A DNA stretch of 14,362 nucleotides, from the NCBI GenBank assembly GCA_016191565.1, contig JACPWA010000093.1, positions 1 to 14,362 on the forward strand. Reading direction: 5' to 3'. Every line of letters starts with the position of its first letter. Position 1 is the first letter of the stretch. A model generated the notes under the pieces. It was given only the letters and a program-made list of their open reading frames with translations, did not search any database and was not told where the DNA came from. The translations under genes were made by a program, and so were the position numbers. Origin of the DNA: Simkania negevensis (GTDB lineage Bacteria; Chlamydiota; Chlamydiia; Chlamydiales; Simkaniaceae). Positions 1-7,421 of the stretch are shown here, piece by piece.

Positions 1-63
1 AGACAAATAACTCAAAGATCGTCGTCATTATTTCATGCGAATCAATAATTCAGTCGGAAATTA

Positions 64-846
64 TTACATATTTTGGCTAATAAAATATGCCTTCAAGTCT
101 TCAGCATGCATTTTTAAAGAAGCGGCTGCAATCTCGTTTTTTGAGGAATCGCGCCAAAGAATAGAGGCGCATCCTTCAGGAGAAATGACAGAATAATAAG
201 CATGCTCAAGCATCCCTACTGCATCTCCGATCCCTACTCCAAGAGCCCCTCCTGAACACCCTTCCCCAATCAAGACAATGATGATCGGGGTAGGAAGAGA
301 AGCCATCTCAAATAAGTTGGTCGCAATTGCCCACCCTTGCCCTCTTTCTTCTGCAGCAAGACCGGGATAGGCTCCAGGAGTATCGAGAAGAGAGAGAACG
401 GGCAGATTAAACTTGGCTGCAAGTTTCATCATCCGTAGAGCTTTTCTGTATCCTTCTGGATGAGGCATGCCAAAGTTCCGATATATACGGCTTTCTGTGT
501 CGCATCCCTTTTCTTGAGCAATAATGACAAACTTAGTCCCTTTGATCACACCGAGTCCAGTGATGATGGCCCGATCATCTCGATAGAGCCGATCGCCAAA
601 GAGTTCTGTAAAGCTCTCACATATGCTTTTGATATAGTCGACCGAGCGAGGGCGATCAGGATGGCGACAAATTTCTACCCTTGCCCAGGGAGTCAGTTGT
701 GAATAGACTTGCTCTTTTACCTTTTGCAGCTTCTTTTCCAGATTGATGATCTCCTCACTTGCCCAGGCCCCATTATTTTCAGTTTGAGCTTTAAGTGTAG
801 CGATCGTCCCTTCACATTCTCGAATCTGCTGCTCATGTTTTAACAT
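64..846 (-). CDS. accA: Acetyl-CoA carboxylase carboxyltransferase subunit alpha, C-terminally truncated
   Basis: AccA with AccD transfers the carboxyl group from carboxybiotin to acetyl-CoA, making malonyl-CoA for fatty acid synthesis in the cytoplasm. Family landmarks, numbered from the ATG at 846, are a charged N-terminal helical region, [15 protein letters not shown] (about 155-169), [10 protein letters not shown] (about 195-204) and [11 protein letters not shown] (about 221-231). The start at 846 is preferred over the upstream ATG at 912 because an AAGGA-type ribosome binding site sits just before it and the protein then begins like chlamydial AccA. The protein is about 260 residues; chlamydial AccA is about 320. 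Similarity stops after LKMHAEDLK, at about position 100, and nine unrelated residues lead to tandem stops. No frame of the remaining window restores the expected GGAH-containing tail, so this is a rearrangement rather than a simple frameshift. Whether the stump works is unknown. Confidence 0.88.
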   Translation of the reverse strand: MLKHEQQIRECEGTIATLKAQTENNGAWASEEIINLEKKLQKVKEQVYSQLTPWARVEICRHPDRPRSVDYIKSICESFTELFGDRLYRDDRAIITGLGVIKGTKFVIIAQEKGCDTESRIYRNFGMPHPEGYRKALRMMKLAAKFNLPVLSLLDTPGAYPGLAAEERGQGWAIATNLFEMASLPTPIIIVLIGEGCSGGALGVGIGDAVGMLEHAYYSVISPEGCASILWRDSSKNEIAAASLKMHAEDLKAYFISQNM

Positions 847-915
847 TTCTATTTTTTCCTTTCTTAGTAAGCGCTGCTTCCCAGAAATGCGCGCGCGCCA
901 TAGCTCTGGCATAGC

Positions 916-1082
916 TAGTGCTCTATAAACTTAATTTGTGCCATTTGGGCTGCGTCAAAGTCCCGACGTTCGTCTATTGTAAACAGGCTTGTATTTAGTT
1001 AATACTAGCCCGTTTACGATCGGCAAACAGCGAGAACTTTCACGTCAGCCGAAATGCCAAAAATTAAGTTTGCGGAGCACTA
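916..1082. repeat. Long imperfect palindrome F between ykuD stop and accA
   Basis: The left arm (916-984) and right arm (1012-1082) are imperfect inverted copies. They begin TAGTGCTC and end GAGCACTA, and both contain AAACTTAATTT. The pairing continues inward (986-995 with 1001-1010), leaving a 5-base loop, so the whole 167 bp can fold as one hairpin. It starts 37 bp downstream of the ykuD stop codon. It has no coding potential of its own. It could be a non-autonomous mobile element, a terminator-like 3' end structure, or both. Its core resembles that of the palindrome at 4774-4924. Confidence 0.85.
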
Positions 1083-1119
1083 AAGCAACGTCAATTTCTA
1101 GGAAGCAGCACTAATCAAT

Positions 1120-2103
1120 TTACTTCTCTACCTGAAAACCAGGAATCTTAGCATCTCTAAAGTCTTTGACAATTTCTACAAATGTCGGTTTTGTAATCAC
1201 AATAGCAAAAAGCTCTTCTACATCTTCCTGTTTGAGTCTAATGCACCCATCGCTTTCATATTTGCCAATCACATCTTGATTTTCTACATAACTGTTTGTT
1301 CGAGGATCTAGTGACCAGGGAGCTCCATGAAGGCCATAACCTCTTGGGTCCTCTCCCATGCCACTGACCTCCTCCACAAAAGGGAGCCATCTATTTCCAA
1401 AAATTTCTACCATTTCCCGCTCTTCTCCCTGAAAATGTCCTTTTACCCCAGGGCGATAGATTGCCACTTTATCTCCAAGGCGGTATTTCCCTAAAGGAGT
1501 CAAAAGACCAGAGAACTTGTGCGGATCAAATCTTCCTAATCCTACGTGGTAGGTTTTGAGAAGGACTTTTTCATTACTTCCTAGATCATGGTAATAAAAC
1601 CACATTTTACAGCGGGAAAGATCGATCACTAGATAGAAGTAGACCTCCTTGCCTTTTGCAAACACATTGAACTGATCTCCAAAAGAGACCCTTTGCGTCG
1701 CATAATCAGGTTTTCCATTTAGGCTACGGGCAATAAAATGGCGTGAAGTGCCGTAGTAAGAGGCATAATCAGAAATCCAAGCAGGTTTTCCCTCTATCCA
1801 AGGAACTCGACTTTTATATTTGACCGTTTCTACAATAGGAAGCTTTTTTTTGCCTTTTGTAAAGAGCCTCCATACTTGATCCACCTCCTCTTCAGTTATC
1901 TCATCTTTGATAGGGCTGAGAAGGGCAGGAGCTATCTTTTCTTCTATTTTCTGCGGAAGGCTTGCCTCTGCAACAGCAGAAGTCTCTTTTACAGGGATCT
2001 TGCTTTCTTCTTTCTTCTCCCCTCCCCGCTTGAATAGGGAAATCGCTCCAATGAGCAGGAAAAGAAAGAGCGCTCCAACAAAAATAAACCTTGGCATTGA
2101 CAA
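1120..2103 (-). CDS. Membrane-anchored L,D-transpeptidase, YkuD domain with LysM-like segment
   Basis: Predicted L,D-transpeptidase that cross-links or modifies peptidoglycan stem peptides outside the inner membrane. Residues 7-24 form a hydrophobic anchor or uncleaved signal. A charged linker (25-95) follows, then a LysM-like stretch (about 107-148, WISDYASYYGTS to FGDQFNVF). The YkuD catalytic domain (about 150-312) carries the conserved HG (259-260) and SDGCIRL (284-290), with the nucleophile Cys287. Length (327 residues) suits a LysM-YkuD protein. Two starts are possible: TTG at 2103, with AGGAG seven bases upstream, or ATG at 2097, thirteen bases from it. A good promoter lies at 2151-2179. 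The gene sits between the CT266-like gene and accA, which I remember as adjacent in Chlamydia, so it may be an insertion or an ancestral member lost there. Confidence 0.88.
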   Translation of the reverse strand: MSMPRFIFVGALFLFLLIGAISLFKRGGEKKEESKIPVKETSAVAEASLPQKIEEKIAPALLSPIKDEITEEEVDQVWRLFTKGKKKLPIVETVKYKSRVPWIEGKPAWISDYASYYGTSRHFIARSLNGKPDYATQRVSFGDQFNVFAKGKEVYFYLVIDLSRCKMWFYYHDLGSNEKVLLKTYHVGLGRFDPHKFSGLLTPLGKYRLGDKVAIYRPGVKGHFQGEEREMVEIFGNRWLPFVEEVSGMGEDPRGYGLHGAPWSLDPRTNSYVENQDVIGKYESDGCIRLKQEDVEELFAIVITKPTFVEIVKDFRDAKIPGFQVEK

Positions 2104-2150
2104 AGGAAAGCTCCTTTAGGATAGGTCAAAAATCGTTTCTCTTATGTTGA

Positions 2151-2179
2151 ATTATCGTCAATTCTGAATTCTTTTTCAA
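2151..2179 (-). promoter_or_regulatory. Predicted sigma70-type promoter for the L,D-transpeptidase gene
   Basis: On the minus strand TTGAAA (2179-2174), a 17-bp spacer and GATAAT (2156-2151) match five of six positions in each consensus hexamer. Transcription would start near 2144, about 40 bases before the start codon, leaving room for the AAAGGAG ribosome binding site at 2111-2117. Confidence 0.6.
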
Positions 2180-2220
2180 GGACGGTAATAATAGCGAACG
2201 TCATTAAAAATTTTAATTAT

Positions 2221-2717
2221 ATACTCACCTTACGCAAAAAGGAGAGATAGAAGAATAAAAGATCTTGAAAAGTCGATTGCTTTAAAATCCACATTGAGCA
2301 GATGATATGACGAATAAACATAACTTTTTTGTTTCAAGGAAGGTAAAAAATGCTCTCTCTATTGATCTAATAGAGCTGCGCTTTTTTACCTTCCTTGAAA
2401 CAAAAACCTTATATTTCTTCGCTCATCTGATCTGCTCAATAGACTTCTTTCGAAACTCGCTTTGTTTGGAAAAATGGCGCATTTTAGACAGGTCTTAAAA
2501 ACGATTTTGAAGACAATGTGGGAACACATGGCCGAAAAAATCAGTCTTTAGAGATGGCACAAATCGTTGTTTTGGCAAATAAATGGAGTTTCGAAAGAAG
2601 TCTAATGTGGATTAAAAATCATAAGGCTATTCAAATGAATAGGGCGAGAATTTTTAAAGCGATTGAAATGCAAAAGATGTACTTTCTTCTGCTCTTTTTT
2701 GTATGTAAGGTGAGTTA
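2221..2717. repeat. Composite palindromic element A with nested elements
   Basis: The ends are inverted repeats: the left begins ACTCACCTTACGCAAAAA and the right ends TGTAAGGTGAGTTA. The outer left arm (2221-2294) matches the inverted right arm (about 2605-2717) with gaps, including GCTTTAAAA and ATCCACAT. Inside is a second palindromic section (about 2440-2604) bounded by TAGACTTCTTTCGAAACTC and its inverse. A separate palindrome (2295-2439) is inserted into the left side. The right end coincides with the stop codon of the CT266-like gene. A shorter copy of the termini occurs at 8115-8238. This accounts for the ~600-bp gap between genes; no convincing ORF lies in it. Confidence 0.82.
2295..2439. 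repeat. Palindrome B nested inside composite element A
   Basis: The arms run from TGAGCAGAT to ATCTGCTCA and share a long exact section, GTTTCAAGGAAGGTAAAAAA in one arm and its inverse in the other, around a five-base loop at 2364-2368. Removing it joins CCACAT to TAGACTTC, the sequence found uninterrupted in the opposite arm of the surrounding element. It therefore looks like a later insertion. Confidence 0.8.
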
Positions 2718-4325
2718 TAAAATGATCTTCCAAGAATAATTTGAAAGAGAGGGCATTATTGGAAAAGAAATCAAAAAATCTGCTCCCCAAAAGTGGCGAT
2801 AGCCTCCAAGGGGGATCAATTCCATTTCCCCTTCCATCATGGAGATAAGCTCTAGCTTTTCTTCCTCTTTTTGCAAGATAATAGGAAGAGCCTTTCCTTT
2901 ATATCTCTGAAGAGATTTGGGAAAAAGGTCCTCCCCTCCCCCTACATGAAGCTGATCAGAAGAAACATAAAAGACCAGGTAGAGTGGGATACTGTCCTTC
3001 CTATGAAAAAATTGAGTGGAGAGGGTAATCTCCTTTTGGCCTCCACAAAGATCAAAATAGATCCACTCCTTACCAGGAAAAGCTGAAGAAAAGCTGATGT
3101 TACGAGCAAGAGATCTTTCTGGATCAACTAATCTGCTCCATCCTTTAAAACGAAAATTCCCTTCTTTCTTTTCCATTAAAAGATCTGTAAAAGGAGTACT
3201 TGTTTGATCAGCTGTTCTATAAAGACCAAAACGGGAGGGATCTGACAAAGGGAAGAATTGCGGGCCAAAATTAATAATCTTAAGATTTTTTTTATGAAGG
3301 GTAAAAAGGCCTGTATTAACTCCACTTGCAGTCCCTACAAAATCATATCTTAGAAACTCTACCTTCATAAAACTAAGTGGCCGACTGAGTTCAGTAAGAG
3401 CAAAGGGTTCATCAATAGAGCAGAAAGGGCTCATTTCTTCTAAGGAAAAAACGGAAGCAAGCAAAGGATATAAAAAGGAAAGAGAGTTTAAATCAATTTT
3501 AGAAGAAATCGCTTCCTGTTCGAGCTCCATATACAGTTTTTCTGCAGCTCCATCCATCTTTGGATCCTGTGTACAATGGGCAGTGAGGGTAAAGAGGTGA
3601 AAGTAAAGGAGGGACCTATAAATAGGGTGATATTTCTCCTCTTTGGTCCATAGAGCTTGAAAAGGAAGTCCCTCTTGATCACATAAGCTGAGAAGAAAAT
3701 ATCCTCCCCTTAGTCCGGCAATTAAAAGGCTTTCTTCTTTAAGGAGAAAAGCCAAATAGATCCAAAGTACATAAAGCTCTGCCAAAAGGGTAGGGTCTAG
3801 AGTAGCTCCATCAAGAAAATGATCCCCCGTTTCTAGTAGAGCAATCCCATTTCCCATCTGCTTTAGATAAGGCCTTTTATCCTCCCCTAAAAGGAAGGAG
3901 GCAAGTGCAGCAAAAGCAGAAGAGAGCTGAAATTCTTTCCAAAATCCACTTGTCAGTACCGAGTTTACCATTTTTTTGCAAGCTGCAGTTATAACACAAT
4001 CAGTTACAAAACTGGATTTGGGCGCACACGAAAGCCCCCTTTTTTTCCATAAGCAAAGAATGGAAAGGACCTCACGCCAAAGATCTAGATAGTGGTAGGG
4101 ATTGCTACTCTCTTTCTTCCCTATTTCTGATATCCAACTTAAAAGGCTTTCCTCAGAAGTGAGACTTTCCAAGAAAAAGTCCCTCATAGCTAAAAGTCTT
4201 ACATCGGGAACAAGCAAGTCATTTTTAAGATTTTTTTCTAAGAGCTTCTTAAAAAGAGAAGCAGAAGTTGCTGAATTTTTAGTAAGCAGCTTTTTGCTCC
4301 GACTGTCCAGCAGATGGCTGACCAC
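2715..4325 (-). CDS. Large hypothetical protein, likely CT266-type chlamydial conserved protein
   Basis: No catalytic motif is recognised. The first ~300 of 536 residues look mostly helical and leucine-rich; the last ~230 look beta-rich, with a glycine-rich HVGGGEDLF segment near 450. No signal peptide or transmembrane segment stands out. The main clue is position: it lies between an IHF/HU-like gene and accA (with ykuD intervening), where Chlamydia trachomatis has the uncharacterised CT266. The start is unsettled. GTG at 4325 overlaps the upstream gene by 47 bases without a clear ribosome binding site, and the first internal ATG is about 48 codons in. The stop codon falls at the terminus of repeat element A. 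Function is unknown. Confidence 0.75.
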   Translation of the reverse strand: MVSHLLDSRSKKLLTKNSATSASLFKKLLEKNLKNDLLVPDVRLLAMRDFFLESLTSEESLLSWISEIGKKESSNPYHYLDLWREVLSILCLWKKRGLSCAPKSSFVTDCVITAACKKMVNSVLTSGFWKEFQLSSAFAALASFLLGEDKRPYLKQMGNGIALLETGDHFLDGATLDPTLLAELYVLWIYLAFLLKEESLLIAGLRGGYFLLSLCDQEGLPFQALWTKEEKYHPIYRSLLYFHLFTLTAHCTQDPKMDGAAEKLYMELEQEAISSKIDLNSLSFLYPLLASVFSLEEMSPFCSIDEPFALTELSRPLSFMKVEFLRYDFVGTASGVNTGLFTLHKKNLKIINFGPQFFPLSDPSRFGLYRTADQTSTPFTDLLMEKKEGNFRFKGWSRLVDPERSLARNISFSSAFPGKEWIYFDLCGGQKEITLSTQFFHRKDSIPLYLVFYVSSDQLHVGGGEDLFPKSLQRYKGKALPIILQKEEEKLELISMMEGEMELIPLGGYRHFWGADFLISFPIMPSLSNYSWKIIL

Positions 4326-4614
4326 CTGTTTCTTCTATCATGCTTTTCATTTTTTTCCCTGGAGTAAATTTCACAGCAAATCTCTCAGGAATTACAATAG
4401 GAATGGCAGCTTTTTTAGGATTTCTCCCTATTTTTCTCTTTCTTTTTACAACTTCAAAAACTCCAAAGTCTCTAAATTCTAAACGATCTCCGTGAGAAAG
4501 ATATCCAGTCATAGAATCTAGAAAGGATTGAATAACAAGTCTAACTTCATTGGGATGAAGTCCCTGCTTTCGTGAAATTTCATTGATTAGCTTCTTTTTT
4601 GTTACCGTTCCCAT
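4279..4614 (-). CDS. himD: IHF/HU-family DNA-binding protein
   Basis: A nucleoid-associated DNA-bending protein of the HU/IHF family (111 residues, slightly longer than the usual 90-100). Two N-terminal helices lead to the beta saddle RLEFRDFGVF (44-53). The DNA-inserting arm carries RKIGRNPKK (60-68) and a proline at its tip region. The tail ends in a polar GGQPSAGQSEQ stretch. AGAGGAG lies about ten bases upstream of the ATG. Its 3' end overlaps the CT266-like gene by 47 bases, suggesting translational coupling. The neighbourhood matches the himD locus of Chlamydia (CT267), hence the symbol; whether it acts as homodimeric HU or IHF-like cannot be told from sequence. Confidence 0.9.
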   Translation of the reverse strand: MGTVTKKKLINEISRKQGLHPNEVRLVIQSFLDSMTGYLSHGDRLEFRDFGVFEVVKRKRKIGRNPKKAAIPIVIPERFAVKFTPGKKMKSMIEETGGQPSAGQSEQKAAY

Positions 4615-4773
4615 GATTGCTTAGCTCCTCTCTTATTTAATGTGCAATTTTGAATCAAAGATTCAGACCTCTAAATCTTCGCGTCTTCTTTTCACTTATT
4701 TTTCTATCATATTGATTTTCAGGCAAGTCCTTTTTTCCTACTCCTACCAAAATAGGGACAAGCTGCTTATACT

Positions 4774-4924
4774 GATCCTCACTAAAAACTATGCTTTTGA
4801 ACGCGTCAAAGTTCCCTCGATTCAATGATCGTAAGGAGATCAATATTAGAAATATGGACCTCCTTACGATCATTGAATCGAGGGGCTTTCATGCAGCTGA
4901 AAAGCATAGTTTTTAATGAGGATC
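4774..4924. repeat. Long imperfect palindrome E downstream of tyrS
   Basis: The inner arms 4814-4838 and 4860-4884 are perfect 25-bp inverted copies. The outer arms 4774-4798 and 4900-4924 (GATCCTCA, AAAAACTATGCTTTT) match at 24 of 25. A short AT-rich stem closes the loop, so the 151 bp can fold as one hairpin. It begins seven bases past the tyrS stop codon and lies upstream of the IHF/HU gene, so it may terminate tyrS transcription. It shares a GCTG-GAAAG-CTCG-GATCGTAA core layout with the palindrome at 916-1082. Confidence 0.9.
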
Positions 4925-4931
4925 GGCATTA

Positions 4932-6200
4932 CTACTTTTTAATTTCGATGAGAAGCTTTTTCTTTTTTCCCGCTCCGATCAATAAGTATTTTTCCCCGAT
5001 GAGATCTTCTTTTTCTATGATCTTTTTCCCTTCCAAGACTTTTTCATTATTGAGGTATGCTCCCCCACTCTTCACCAAGCGAGATGCCTCCCCTCTGCTT
5101 GAAACAAGAGAGGTCTTGGAAAGAAGATTAAGAAATGTATTTTGCAATACTTCCTTCTCAGAAAGCTCAAGATAAGGCATATCAAAGCGCATTTCCTCAA
5201 AAGCAGTCGGATCAAGTGTCGCCATAGCTCCAGGAGCTGTTTCTTTTGTCACTCGAAGGGCTGTTTTGAGCCCCTCTTCTCCATGAACAAACTGGGTGAG
5301 TTCTTCTGCTAAGCGCCTTTGCGCTTCATTAGGAATATGGGTGCCTTCCTTGATTCTTTTTTCATACTCTCTGATCTCTTCGATCTCAATGAAGGTGAGC
5401 ATCCGCATTAACTTGATGACATCCTCATCAGAAATCTGCACCAAGTACTGATAAAATTGAAAAGGAGAGGTTTTAGCAGGATCTAGCCAAATTGCCCCCC
5501 CCTCACTTTTCCCAAACTTTGCTCCATCACTTCTAATGAGAAGAGGATGAGTAAGCCCAAAAAGAGAGGTTTTCTCAAGTTTTCGAGCAAGTTCTATTCC
5601 TGCAGTAATATTTCCCCATTGATCACTACCACCTATCTGGAGAGTGACCCCATGTTCTTTAAAAAGATAATAAAAGTCATACCCTTGTAATACTTGGTAG
5701 GAGAATTCAGTAAAACTAAGCCCCTCTTCTGAATGGAGACGGGAACGTACACTCTCCTTAGCAAGCATCGGTCCCAAACGGAAATATTTTCCCACGTCGC
5801 GGAGAAATTCAATCAGGGAATACTTAGAGAGCCAACTATCATTATTCAGAATAATAGGAGGATTTTTCGAAAAGTCAAAAAAACGTCTTACCTGTTTTTC
5901 TATCGCTCTTACATTGGCTGCAATCAGCTCTTCTTCTAAAAGAGGGCGCTCTTGACTTTTACCCGAGGGATCCCCAATCTTCCCCGTTCCTCCACCTAGG
6001 AGAAGCACTGGGGTATGGTCAAAACGCTGAAACCAAGCAAGGGCCACTAAACCTACCAAATTTCCTAAGTGAAGACTATCTGCCGTAGGGTCAAATCCGA
6101 TGTATCCTTTTAAGGGGGTTTTAATCTTCTCTTTTAACTCCTCGCTTGTAATCGCATCGATAAATCCTCTCTCTTCTAAACACTCAATCACTGTTTTCAT
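4932..6200 (-). CDS. tyrS: Tyrosine--tRNA ligase
   Basis: Charges tRNA-Tyr with tyrosine using ATP, in the cytoplasm. At 422 residues it has the normal length for bacterial TyrRS. Class I signatures are present: HLGN (44-47) as the HIGH motif and KFGKS (228-232) as the KMSKS loop. Other family landmarks are YIGFDPTADSLHLGN, GGGTGKIGDPSGKS (69-82), QVLQGYDFYYL and QIGGSDQWGN (188-197). An S4-like RNA-binding domain occupies about 355-420 (SRGEASRLVKSGGAYLNN). The start ATG overlaps the preceding small gene by 17 bases, so the two are probably cotranscribed and coupled. A strong palindrome follows the stop. The gene looks intact. Confidence 0.98.
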   Translation of the reverse strand: MKTVIECLEERGFIDAITSEELKEKIKTPLKGYIGFDPTADSLHLGNLVGLVALAWFQRFDHTPVLLLGGGTGKIGDPSGKSQERPLLEEELIAANVRAIEKQVRRFFDFSKNPPIILNNDSWLSKYSLIEFLRDVGKYFRLGPMLAKESVRSRLHSEEGLSFTEFSYQVLQGYDFYYLFKEHGVTLQIGGSDQWGNITAGIELARKLEKTSLFGLTHPLLIRSDGAKFGKSEGGAIWLDPAKTSPFQFYQYLVQISDEDVIKLMRMLTFIEIEEIREYEKRIKEGTHIPNEAQRRLAEELTQFVHGEEGLKTALRVTKETAPGAMATLDPTAFEEMRFDMPYLELSEKEVLQNTFLNLLSKTSLVSSRGEASRLVKSGGAYLNNEKVLEGKKIIEKEDLIGEKYLLIGAGKKKKLLIEIKK

Positions 6201-6483
6201 TAGAAAGCTTCCTTGCCTTAATCATTTCCATAAGTTCACTCACCTTTAAACTAACCTTGGCTGCATTTTGGTTCTCATCAAAAAGGGAAATTGACTTTGT
6301 GTGAAGAACTATCCTTTCATTTGCATGCCTTGCAATCCATTTATGAATCTCTGAGCTTTTTCTTTCCAAAGCTTGGGGAGTAGTATTTCGATCCATTTCG
6401 GAAAGGTATTTTTTTAATTTTTCTCTTGTCTTTTTCGTCTTATTACTTTCTTCTGCTAATCGATTTTGCTCTTCTTCTGACAT
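6184..6483 (-). CDS. Small charged hypothetical protein upstream of tyrS
   Basis: A 99-residue protein I do not recognise. The first ~45 residues are very rich in Lys, Glu and Arg and probably form a long helix or coiled coil. The rest contains IHKWIARHANERIVLHTKS and a C-terminal helical LKVSELMEMIKARK segment. There is no signal peptide or membrane segment, so it is presumably cytoplasmic. An AAGGG-like site lies about six bases before the ATG. The 17-base overlap with tyrS on the same strand supports it being a real coupled gene. A role in binding RNA or protein would be a guess. Confidence 0.7.
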   Translation of the reverse strand: MSEEEQNRLAEESNKTKKTREKLKKYLSEMDRNTTPQALERKSSEIHKWIARHANERIVLHTKSISLFDENQNAAKVSLKVSELMEMIKARKLSNENSD

Positions 6484-6581
6484 AACAACCCTTTGCTTTA
6501 ATTCTAGATAATCCTTAAAAATGACATAACCCGCTTCAAATGAAAAGAGGAAAATTCAGCTGAGGAAAAGTTTAGCTTATG

Positions 6582-6696
6582 TTATACCCAAAGAATCTGA
6601 GTCATCGACTAAGAAAGTGTCTCAAAACCTGAAAACGAAGGATTTTTGAGACTATTTTCTAAGCCCAAATCCGATTGTCAGATTCTTTGGATATAA
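6582..6696. repeat. Imperfect palindrome G in the divergent promoter region of rpiA
   Basis: The left end TTATACCCAAAGAATCTGA (6582-6600) is inverted at 6678-6696 (TCAGATTCTTTGGATATAA). An inner pair, GTCTCAAAA and TTTTTGAGAC, flanks a short loop. The 115-bp element lies between the divergent genes starting at 6483 and 6723, unlike the other palindromes, which follow stop codons. Its right tip contains a TATAAT hexamer pointing towards rpiA. Confidence 0.82.
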
Positions 6697-6697
6697 T
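6692..6697 (+). promoter_or_regulatory. Possible -10 box for rpiA at the tip of palindrome G
   Basis: A perfect TATAAT sits 25 bases before the rpiA start, which would leave a leader of about 19 bases containing the AGGAG site at 6711-6715. No good -35 hexamer is at the usual distance: TTGTCA at 6675 is only 11 bases away. The call is tentative. Confidence 0.35.
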
Positions 6698-6722
6698 ATG
6701 AAGAAAGGAAAGGAGAGTTCTT

Positions 6723-7418
6723 TTGAACCAAGAGGAGATGAAAGAAGAAGTTGGCTGCCTAGCAGCCGCCTGGGTCCAAGAAAACTCCATTGTGGGAATA
6801 GGGACTGGTTCCACTGTTCGCTATTTTATTGAGTATCTAAGTCAAAGATGTCAGCAGGGCTTGAAGATTCAGGTAGTATGTAGCTCCGTGCGCTCTTACG
6901 AGTTTGCTAAAGCACAGGGAATCCCTCTCATTGAGAGTGATAAGATAACTTCGGTGGACCTCACAGTAGATGGCGCAGATGAAATCGATCGAAACTATCG
7001 GATGATTAAAGGAGGAGGAGGCGCCCTTCTACGTGAAAAAATCCTAGCTTACGCAAGTAAGAAAATGACTGTAATCATTGATGAAACAAAACTGGTTGAT
7101 CAATTAGGTAAGCAAAAGCTACCTCTAGAACTTCTCCCATTTGCATTTCCATTGACCATTAAGCATATCAATCAACAGGGATTTCATGGGAACATCAGAA
7201 AGACAAAAGAGGGAGTTATTTATTATACGGATAATGGAAACATGATCTACGACATTAGCTTTGATTCCTCTTCTTTCTCTCCGGAAGAGGAAAATAAACG
7301 GCTCATCGAAATTCCCGGCGTTGTTGAAACAGGGTTTTTCTTTAATGCAGCAACCGACTTACTAGTTGGCCGTCAAGATGGGACGGTTGAACATATAAAA
7401 ATAGAAAGAAGGAGATAA
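6723..7418 (+). CDS. rpiA: Ribose-5-phosphate isomerase A
   Basis: Interconverts ribose 5-phosphate and ribulose 5-phosphate in the non-oxidative pentose phosphate pathway. The 231 residues have the family's usual length and motifs: GIGTGSTV (25-32) for phosphate binding, DGADEID (83-89) and KGGGGALLREK (96-106) for the active site, and a C-terminal FFFNAATDLLVG segment. The start is TTG at 6723 with AGGAG seven bases upstream; an ATG at 6738 has its purine-rich stretch directly abutting and is less likely. The bifunctional-nuclease-like gene follows after three bases, so the two form a pair. The region just upstream is occupied by palindrome G. Confidence 0.96.
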   Translation: MNQEEMKEEVGCLAAAWVQENSIVGIGTGSTVRYFIEYLSQRCQQGLKIQVVCSSVRSYEFAKAQGIPLIESDKITSVDLTVDGADEIDRNYRMIKGGGGALLREKILAYASKKMTVIIDETKLVDQLGKQKLPLELLPFAFPLTIKHINQQGFHGNIRKTKEGVIYYTDNGNMIYDISFDSSSFSPEEENKRLIEIPGVVETGFFFNAATDLLVGRQDGTVEHIKIERRR

Positions 7419-7421
7419 AAG

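Noticed and set aside
846..912. A longer accA reading frame starting at 912.
   Set aside because: The extra 22 residues have no family counterpart, whereas the ATG at 846 has a good ribosome binding site and the expected N-terminus.
2307..2739. Short plus-strand open frames of 63 and 73 codons.
   Set aside because: They lie wholly within palindromic repeats and have no family resemblance or consistent ribosome binding sites.
4640..5175. Two open frames on opposite strands starting with the same MIVRRSI residues.
   Set aside because: The shared start is produced by the inverted arms of palindrome E; the remainder is antisense to tyrS or noncoding.
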